A DNA stretch of 64,000 bases from Trochalopteron elliotii. Taxonomy: Eukaryota > Chordata > Aves > Passeriformes > Leiothrichidae. Positions 56,755-64,000 of the stretch are shown in pieces. The number at the start of each line of letters is the position of its first letter. Position 1 is the stretch's first letter. The stretch is from contig JANPWX010020199.1 in the NCBI GenBank assembly GCA_024734555.1, positions 2,784,051-2,848,050 of the forward strand, given 5' to 3'. Position numbers and translations under genes: made by a program. The notes beneath the pieces were generated by a model, which saw nothing but the letters and a program-made list of their open reading frames with translations, searched no databases and was not told where the DNA came from.

Positions 56755-59420
56755 AACCCCAGGTAATGGCAAAACTGTGGCTAATATTCAAAATCACTTA
56801 ATTGTTCCCTTCCTCTCTTACAGCCAGTGGATACATTAAAAAAAAAAAAAAAAAATCCACTCACATAACTCAAGGGCTATTCAAAATTTATAAGTATCTG
56901 AAATGAAAATAACAGTTTCAGCAATATGACCAGATTGCCTCAATATGAATGAGCTCAGTGAAACAGTGGTTTAGTACAGTGCACCATAGATGAATATGGC
57001 CTGGAAATTATAAGTACTAGCATAGTTCCCATGAGTTGCCATAAAAACTTTCCACAGCATCCCATTTTCACCATGTCATCATTCACTTTCTTCTTCTGTC
57101 CTTCTTCTGTAAGTATTTGCTGAAATATAATTAAATTAATAACATGAATCACCATGAGCTGAGACCAATCTACTTGCTTCTTTTTCTACTATTTTGTAAT
57201 TTCCGATGCTACCAATATAAGTGCTTGCATTGGGACCTACAGAAATATTATCATCTGCTTTAACCGCTCTCCCTTAACAGCAAGAATATCATTATTTTAA
57301 TATATAGTCAAACAACATACAAACATTTTTCTCTTTAAAGACAGTTGCTTTTTCTCCTTATTATTTGTAATAACATCAAACATGTTTCATTTTTGTTATT
57401 TAATGGTCTTACTCAGGTACATATGCTAGAATCTATTCTTGGTGAATGTATTGTCATGTACATAAGAAAATTCCTTCAGATTAAAAAGAGGAAAAAAAAT
57501 CCATCTACAAAAAAACTCCATGCTGATAAAGACAGATAAAAAACTTCTAGAATTTTCTCAGACTCACTCAATTATGCCACAAGTGCTAACAATGCTTTAT
57601 TTTCATATAGAACTATACAGTAATGCATAATACCAAAAGTGGTTGTGCTGGATGACAAGAAATAGCTTTGTAGCTCAGAGATGATGCCCATGAATTTTGC
57701 CAAAGATCTTGCCTTGGGACTTCTTGTTCTTCAACAACTTTTCAAAAAAAGTTCCTTAAGCATTTATCACTCAGAGTTAGTTTCATAACAATTTACCAGT
57801 GATTGGGAAGGGCATTATGCTGAATTACCAAACAATGCATTACATTAATCAAGCTTGTCCCCTTTTCTAACGCTTCATTATTTTGGACGACTTCTCAGCT
57901 AATGCTTCCTGTACTCATGTAACTGTAGAATGCTAAGGGGGTTTACTCTTTTTCCGATTAAAAAAAAAAAAAAAAGGAAATGCAGAAAAAATGCTAAAGC
58001 ATCCTGTCAGCTCTAACATTAGGAGACATAAAACTGTTGGGTGATTTGGTATTTTTTTTTTCCCACTGTTTCCTCAGCAGGAAACAGGGCTTTCTCCCTT
58101 TGCAACCTTTCCTGAGGATCACTTCTGAGGTAGCAGCATCAATTAAGTTTAAAAACTACTTTACTGAAACCACCTGAGGCTCACTGACAAATCCTAGCAA
58201 GGAATTTGGGCTTGAAGATCTGAGAGCAGTTTGGCCCTAATGAATGAAAACATATGTCAGCAACATTCATCATGCTTTGCATAATTTAGCTGCTTAATAC
58301 AACCCTTAATAAGACCCATACTATTCCCTTAATCTAGCCCTCCCTAATGTTAGTTACTGCTCTGCTGTGTTCTTTGTGTGCCTCCTTCCCAAGAGATATT
58401 AATAGCAGTTTCAAAGATAAAAACTACTGACAACTCCATGTGTTATACAGTAGCAAGATCCTTCCTTGACTGGTAGAGAAGTTGCAACAATTCCTAAATT
58501 GTTGTTGAAAGATAAATCAACACCCTCTACCAGTGAAGCACTACATCTTTTGGGACTCCTTCTGTGCGTCAGCCACAATCAATCCAAAAAATATATCTAC
58601 GTGTCTCTTTGCCAGAGTGTAAGGAATTTCTCTTGGCTAGAAAGTAACATAGGTCATTAAAAAGCAACATCCCTTTTTCCTCTTTTAACTTGCTATTTTT
58701 AACCCTTACCCATGTTGGGTGAAAAGGCAGCAGGTAGCACACCTGTCATTCAGATTTAGCCATGTAGGTGATAGAAATCTAGCATAATGCTAAGGCGTAC
58801 GTGATGGTCTTCTTAAGCAGTTTCAAATGAGAAGTGTTATTTTCTGACTTCAGTGAGTTTGTGATTTTAAATATCTCCAGCAGTCCAATGAAACAGCAAC
58901 TAACACTGCTGGCAGAGCACCATGTTCAAACCTGCTCAGCTACATTATATTTCTCAATAAATTTTGCCATGCTGCTGAAAAAGACTTGTCTTTTGCAACC
59001 TCCACAGGGTGCAAGATTAACTCATGGGAGATACTTAAATCCATGTGTGTTAACAATTTGGGTGACAAATGAGGTTATTCATTTATACAGAAACCTGAGG
59101 GAAAAAAAGCAGATCTAATCTGCATCATATGCATTGAACATATGAATGTCATTACAAGTTTTGTCATCAAGTATTTCACTTTTTTATAATATTCATGTTC
59201 TGTACTCTACTCCATTGGTGACTTCAGAGAGTCATTCACAACTGTATCTGGAAAGTTTAAAATCTTTTGGAATAAAAGGAAAGCCTGAAGCATTTCTTCC
59301 ATTCCTTAGTTAACATGTCACCATCACAATCAAAAATTAAGTGAAGGAGAATGCTACTAATTTCAGAGTATGAATTCATCCACATAAGTGTTGCACAGAC
59401 CATCTTGTGTCTTCCCCTAT
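56755..59420. other. Unique sequence; possible conserved block at 57.55-58.05 kb
   Basis: Contains A tracts at about 56838-56855 and 57959-57975. The interval between about 57550 and 57955 is repeat-free and rich in AATTAC, CATTAATC and AATTATGC strings, resembling a conserved non-coding element by eye. Small ORFs (94 codons plus at 58834-59118) match nothing. Confidence 0.35.
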
Positions 59421-59424
59421 ACTT

Positions 59425-59950
59425 GGCACTTTCCCCTGAACTTGGCACTGGTGAGGCCACACCTTGAGTGCTGTGTCCAGTTCAGGCCGCTCAGTTTAGG
59501 AAGGATGAGACGTGTGAGTGTGTCCAGAGGAGGCAACGAGGCTGGTGAGGGGCTTGGAACACAAACCCTGTGAGGAATGGCTGAGGGAGCTGGGGTTGTT
59601 TAGCTTGGAGAAAAGGAGACTCAGACGTGACCTTATCACTCTCTACAACTTCCCAAAAGGTGGGTGCAGTCAGGTGGGGGTTGGTGTCTTTCTCCAGGCA
59701 GCAACTGACAGAATGAGAGGACACAGTCCTGCACCAAGGAAAATATAGGTTGGATGTTAGGAAAAAGTTTTTTACTGATAGAATGATAAAGTACTGGGAT
59801 CATCTGCCCAGGGAGGTGGTGGAGTCACAATCCCTGGATGTGTTTAAAAGAAGATTGGATATGGCACTCAGTGCCATGGTTTCATTGAGGTGTTAGGGCA
59901 TAGGTTGGACTTAATGATCTTATATGTCTCTTCCAACCTAGTGATTCATA
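59425..59950 (+). mobile_element. CR1 LINE 3' fragment (about 525 bp), plus orientation
   Basis: Sense-strand copy with the end of ORF2. The conceptual product contains LALVRPHLECCVQF (59430-59490), a [24 protein letters not shown] stretch split across frames (59540-59620), then 3' UTR pieces: TAGGTTGGATGTTAGGAA, GGGAGGTGGTGGAGTCACAA, GTTGGACTTAATGATCTTAT and CTCTTCCAACCTAG. Frameshifts are present; the 5' part is missing. Confidence 0.93.
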
Positions 59951-59954
59951 GCCA

Positions 59955-61380
59955 TACCTATGTACCACTCATCAGCCTCACCTCATGCCCTTTAACCATG
60001 CACAACATTCTGGTCAGCCAAGGAGATATGGATGTTCACAAAGATTCTCTGGTGAAGGTCAGAGGAGGAGGGAGGACACAAATTTATTCTACCTCCTTTA
60101 TGAACAATAAATTCACCAAATCCTGCCAAAAACATGTGATTATTCCATGTTTCTGACTTTGGGGCAGATAAGAGTCAGGGGAAAAAAACACTTCTGTCTG
60201 CTCGGGATTGGGTCAATGGACTGTGTATCTCCTTCCCTGAAGGGATGTCTTAGATGAGCTTTGAGTTTGCAACTGCATTAGGACAAACCAAGAAATATTC
60301 ATTTACATACATACATACTGTGATTAGATCTCTGTTATTGTACTTTCTGTATAGAAAAATACCCTTTGACCAATTTGGCAGCCTGCTTCCTGGAAAAGCA
60401 GAGAGAAACTCTAACTACATGTTTCTCTTAAATGCCTAGCTCCTTAATTGAATCCAGGCACCTCTGCTTGGTCAAGGCACTTCTGCTACACAGCGCATAC
60501 AGAGAAGTAAACATCTGTGAATGAGACCCCCTAAGCAATGTTACTCTGCATCCCCAGCTATCTCTGGTAGCCCACAAATAGTCCTGAGTACAAAGAGAAG
60601 TCTTTTCTTGCTGATGCACAACTACTGAGTTAATGTGGCAGGGAAATGAATTTGCTTGCTTTGGATCCAAAGCCTGGAAAGGGAAAAATTTTAGATGAGT
60701 TGGGAGAAAAAAAAAAAAAAAAGCATTTTCTGGCATGTAAGGTTTCATGAAAAGATAAGTTGCACGCACATTCTACCACACAAATGGAATAGTACAAATA
60801 TTGTTGCATAAATTATATTTGTTACAATTTTATTTGTCTGCCTAGACCCTCTCCTGTTGTTATATGATCTTTATATGAAAAGAATCCCACACATATGCAA
60901 AAAATATGCCAAAAACCAAAACAAAAAAGCAACCCTGTAAAACCCCCTGAAGCATTATAAAGGCTGGTCTCTTGTTTTTTAAAAGCAGAACACCTGAGAG
61001 GAACCCAGAAGTAATTCTGTCAACTACAAAAGCCTACAGACGTACAATCTTTCACAAACAACATGCAAAAGTCCCTTCTGTGCATCACTACACAGTGATG
61101 CCCAAACCCCATGAGTACCCAGCACACTGCCAGGGACTGCCACCTGTGTGGAAACCACTGATGAAGTGCTGTCATCTGCCAGACATTTGCTATGAAAGTA
61201 GCAGAGGAGCAGCCTTGCCTTGCAAACTGTCCCCAACAAATCTGATACATGCCCATGGACATTCATGTCATATGAACAGAATGCCATCAGGGCATAACTG
61301 CGATATGTGTTCAGGTTGTGTCCCATAGGGTTGGCTGGTAGCCAACAAATGCCTGATGTCTGAATTCTAACTAATTCTAA
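59955..61380. other. Unique sequence with overlapping small ORFs at 60.97-61.33 kb
   Basis: A 118-codon plus frame (60972-61328, entering at TTG; first in-frame ATG at 61098) overlaps minus frames of 80 and 100 codons. Two strands open at once argue for composition rather than coding. The plus product is Cys/His-rich toward its end but shows no regular zinc-finger spacing. An A tract of about 16 bases lies at 60707-60722. Confidence 0.35.
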
Positions 61381-61382
61381 CA

Positions 61383-61500
61383 GAATAAGGAAAAAGGGCC
61401 TTTTGACAAGGGCACGTAGTGATAGGCTTCAAATTGGCGTAGGGTAGATTTAGATTGGATGTTAGGAAGAAATTCTTCTCTGTGAATGTGGTGAGGATCT
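61383..61500 (+). mobile_element. CR1 LINE fragment, plus orientation
   Basis: GACAAGGGCACGTAGTGATA, then GGGTAGATTTAGATTGGATG, TTAGGAAGAAATTCTTCTCT and GTGAATGTGGTGAGG are the conserved CR1 segment just after the reverse-transcriptase domain. It stops before the 3' tail, so this copy is truncated at both ends. Confidence 0.85.
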
Positions 61501-61504
61501 AACA

Positions 61505-62245
61505 CTTAAGATTCTTAAAACAGTCAGTACTTGCACTGTCCTTTTGTGTCTGAGCACCTTCACACCTGCTGTCACTTCTCCTGACATTTTGGTTTTGGTC
61601 TGGGCATGAAGGCTGATTTGAAGTAGTGAGTATCCTGCATATCTCTGCATGCCATGTAAACCCCCACACAGCTGCTGAGCAAAGAAGGCACCCATGTCCT
61701 CACCTTTTAATAGCACACACCAGCAAAAAGGAGAGAGGCATTGCTTCCACTTTGTTTAAGGGGACAGGAATTAAGCAAGAAGCATGGCTATGCCATCTGT
61801 ATAACAATCACTCTTGTTGCTGAAATGCTTATCTCACCAATAAAGGCAGGTTAGATGTGCTCATCAGTTTATCTCAGAAAAATGAAGTAAAAGAGATGGC
61901 CTGAAACAGAACTGATCTTACTTCACAGTCACTTTATTTCTAAAAATACTACTCTAATATGGGTTGGAAACCAAGCTAAGGAGGAGCTGGTGCACTGAAT
62001 GCTGGTCTGTTCTTTTTCCAGACCACAAACTAGTCTAATAAAAGATCGCAGCTCTCCAACAACTCTTGCTTAGCAAAAAGAATAACAGCTTATTTCTGGA
62101 TATAAATTACTGTATATATCTTACCATTTTCAAATATAGAACTAAAGGGTGTCCTTTAATAAAACAAAAGAAAGTGTAATGAAAATATTCTTCGTTTTCC
62201 TAGAAAACTCTATTTCAAATACTTTAAACATCTTTCTAGTGATTT
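61505..62245. other. Unique sequence, nothing recognised
   Basis: AT-rich DNA between a CR1 piece and a SINE. Small ORFs (84 codons minus at 61462-61716) resemble nothing known. Confidence 0.4.
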
Positions 62246-62249
62246 TGCT

Positions 62250-62398
62250 GGATCACAGAATCACAGAATAGTATGAGTTGGAGGGAACACAGAAGGATAA
62301 TTGACTCCAACTCTTAAGTTAATGGCCCACACCAGGATCGAACCCACTAGCGTGACATTATTAGCACCATGCTCTGACCAATGGAGCTAATGTCATGG
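62250..62398 (-). mobile_element. TguSINE1-like SINE, well preserved
   Basis: On the minus strand the head reads TTAGCTCCATTGGTCAGAGC (A box), then GTGGTGCTAATAATG-like anticodon region (AAT, isoleucine) and GGGTTCGATCC (perfect B box). It continues into a CR1-type tail (GAGTTGGAGTCAATTATCC, TTCCCTCCAACTCATA, ATTCTGTGATTCTGTG). This is a pol III SINE mobilised by CR1. Preservation of both boxes suggests a younger copy than the one at 28699. It is not a functional tRNA gene: it continues into the SINE tail. Confidence 0.92.
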
Positions 62399-62399
62399 C

Positions 62400-62925
62400 A
62401 TGTTGGAAAGATCCTGTGACCAAAATACATGCTTTGCATAAAAAAGGGACTTTATAGAGCCACAAATATCACAGAATTTCTCTACAGAGATGAGAAGGAG
62501 AGAGAAACGTGAAAAAAAGGGATGCAGAAGCAGAACTAATGACAGCATGGTCCTCGGTACCACTGCGACCCAAGCACAAAGCCAAGTCCTTCTTCCTCTA
62601 GCAGGATATGGTCAAACCTTACCAGAAAAGCTCTGTAACATATTTTGCCCTTAGGCTTCCAGTATAGTTCGTGGCCTACTTTAATGACTCCTAGGACATT
62701 TGGATTTCATAATCCTGCATTTTCTTGTAACCTTCACAAAGGCAGTGACCATCCCATATTTTTATACATGACCATGTGCCTTAGACAGGGATGGAGGCCT
62801 TGCAGCTATGGCATGGACTTAAATGCCAGCTGGCTTCAAGACAGGTCTGCCACTGGCCAAGGCCAAGCCTATCAGTGATGATGGTGCTGCCTCTGAGATA
62901 ATGGATTCAAGAAGGAGGAAATAAC
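62400..62925. other. Unique sequence before the ERVL-type LTR
   Basis: No recognised gene or repeat. Possibly includes the diverged 5' part of the following LTR, whose start is not resolved. Confidence 0.35.
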
Positions 62926-62929
62926 TGCA

Positions 62930-63615
62930 ATAGCAATTGCAGCCAGGGAGAGGAGTGAGAATCTGAGAGAGAAACAGCTCTGCAGAGACCAAGGTCAATG
63001 AAGAAGTAAGAGGAGGTGCTCGAGATACTGATGCAGAGATTTCCCTCTATCCTGTGATGAAGAACATGGTGAGGCAGACTGTGACCCCATAGGTCCATGG
63101 AGGTACATAGCAGAGCAGGGGGGTGACCAGAGGAGGCTGACCCTGTGAGAAACCTGCACTGGAGCAGGCTGCTAGCAGGACCAGTGGCCCTGTGGAGAAA
63201 GGAACCAATGCTGGAGCAGGTTTGTTGGTGGGACTTGCGACCTCTCAGGGGACCTGCAGTGGAGCAGCAATCCTGAAGGAATGACTCAGTGGAAAGGACC
63301 CACACTAGAGCAGATCATGAAGAACTGTAGCTCATGAGAAGGACTTACATTGGATAAGTTTATGGAGGACTCTCTCCCAGAGAAAGACCCTTCCAGTGAA
63401 GGGAGAAATGTTAGGAGTCTTCACTCTGAGGAAGAAGGAGCAGAAGAGATGTTTCCTCAAGTCAAGTCTGTTTTGTCTGTGACAGTAATTGGTATGTGAT
63501 CCCTCCCTGTCCTTATGTTCACATGTGAGTCTTTTGTTATATTTTCTCTCCCCTGTCCAGCTGAGGAGTGATAGAGCTTCTTTGGTGGGCATCTGTTATC
63601 TGCTCAGGATCAACA
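62930..63615 (+). mobile_element. ERVL-type LTR, plus orientation, with diverged internal repeats
   Basis: Recognised by consecutive segments typical of a widespread avian ERVL LTR: GAGAGAAACAGCTCTGCAGA, a CTGGAGCAGG-containing repeat field at 63130-63330, TCAAGTCTGTTTTGTCTGTG, TGACAGTAATTGGTATGTGA, CCCTCCCTGTCCTTATGTTC, GTTATATTTTCTCTCCCCTG and CCAGCTGAGGAGTGATAGAG. It ends near ATCAACA at 63615. The usual AATAAA segment appears deleted just before TCAAGTCAAGTCTG. No primer-binding site follows, so no internal region continues to the right. The 5' boundary is uncertain. Confidence 0.8.
63130..63330 (+). repeat. Diverged tandem units with GGAGCAG core inside the LTR
   Basis: At least four related units of roughly 50-60 bases, each built around a (GGACC)CACACT-GGAGCAG type core (near 63158, 63209, 63257 and 63306), separated by GTGGAGAAAGGA-like spacers. 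Such repeats are usual in this avian ERVL LTR class. Confidence 0.65.
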
Positions 63616-64000
63616 CTGATGAATACTGAATGGCTTTGAATCAACTCAGACTGGCTTAGGCACACTCCTCAGCTTAGTCACAGTGCCACCCAGCCCTTTT
63701 GGGAGGAGATGAAGGAGCTTGCAGGAGCCTACAGATGAAGTAGCTGCAAGGCGAGAAGGGGAAAAGCCTTAAGGGGAGCAGGGAATAACAACAGGGACAA
63801 CCAAACCCAGTGCAGATCATGGCCACATACCTTCTAAACTGTTTTTATCTCTGTTCCTTGTTTGAACGTCCATCATCATCTATGAGGCACATGCTTAGAT
63901 ATTACTGATTGCAATTTTAAACTTGCCTTTGGTCATGTTGTCCAGGAGAGATTGCTTCAAGTATGTGTTTAACTGTTTTCTCAGTTTAACAGCACTAGCA
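63616..64000. other. Unique sequence at the window end
   Basis: Purine-rich plus strand at about 63700-63790. No retroviral internal sequence, primer-binding site or gene was recognised. Confidence 0.4.

Noticed and set aside
60972..61328. 118-codon plus frame with Cys/His-rich end
   Set aside because: Opens at TTG, first in-frame ATG gives only 77 codons, and two minus frames overlap. Cys and His spacing is irregular.
62273..62398. A functional tRNA-Ile gene
   Set aside because: A and B boxes are present, but the sequence runs into a CR1-type tail without a pol III terminator after the tRNA part; it is a SINE.
1..64000. CRISPR array, bacterial operon or phage system
   Set aside because: No spaced identical repeats, no ribosome-binding sites or compact coding; all recognised elements are vertebrate retroelements.

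Overview
This window looks like vertebrate, specifically bird, nuclear DNA. It is AT-rich and gene-poor. It carries many CR1 LINE 3' ends, avian-type endogenous retrovirus LTRs, and two tRNA-Ile-derived SINEs with a CR1-like tail that match TguSINE1, a family described from zebra finch. The SINEs point to a passerine; that is recognition by eye, not a database result. Two N runs (9140-9236 and 42349-42350) mark it as a draft genome assembly.

I find no convincing host protein-coding exon. Nearly every open frame is short and unrecognised, lies in a microsatellite, runs antisense to a retroelement, or is a decayed piece of one. The best reading is a gene desert or the inside of a very long intron.

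Layout. 1-8.9 kb: unique AT-rich DNA. 8.9-9.4 kb: a large purine microsatellite broken by a 97-base gap. 9.9-10.2 kb: a GC-rich patch. 13.23-13.52 kb: a small, dense CpG island, the only classical promoter-like signature. 13.75-13.88 kb: a TTTC array. 15.5-15.9 kb: a CR1. 16-26.5 kb: mostly unique. 26.6-28.8 kb: a retroposon cluster (CR1 tail, two reverse-transcriptase-bearing CR1 fragments, one SINE). 30.36-31.0 kb: an internally deleted CR1 followed by a long GAA array. 32.2-32.6 kb: a solo LTR. 35.2-35.4 kb: a 110-bp tandem duplication. 38.4-47.6 kb: the densest retroelement zone, with CR1 pieces, two LTRs with 5-bp duplications, other LTR-like sequence, a decayed ERVL-type gag-pro-RT remnant and a 716-bp solo LTR. 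51.2-55.1 kb: CR1, TG and TATC microsatellites, and two more solo LTRs. 55.2-59.4 kb: mostly unique, with a CTCF-like motif. 59.4-63.6 kb: CR1, a SINE and an ERVL-type LTR.

Four elements have exact target-site duplications that fix their ends: 32224-32596 (TATTTG), 46840-47555 (AGTAGT), 54701-55139 (ACCAAG) and 42187-42433 (GGATT). A fifth, 39539-40306, has a 5-bp duplication with one CpG-type change. A sixth, 52058-52662, has a 4-bp TTAA duplication. The mix of 4-, 5- and 6-bp duplications suggests at least three integrase types were active here.

I found no new gene system. The items most worth a second look are the isolated CpG island, the duplicated block with a decayed open frame at 35.2-35.8 kb, several unique TAAT-rich blocks that resemble conserved non-coding elements, and the retroviral cluster at 39.5-47.6 kb.
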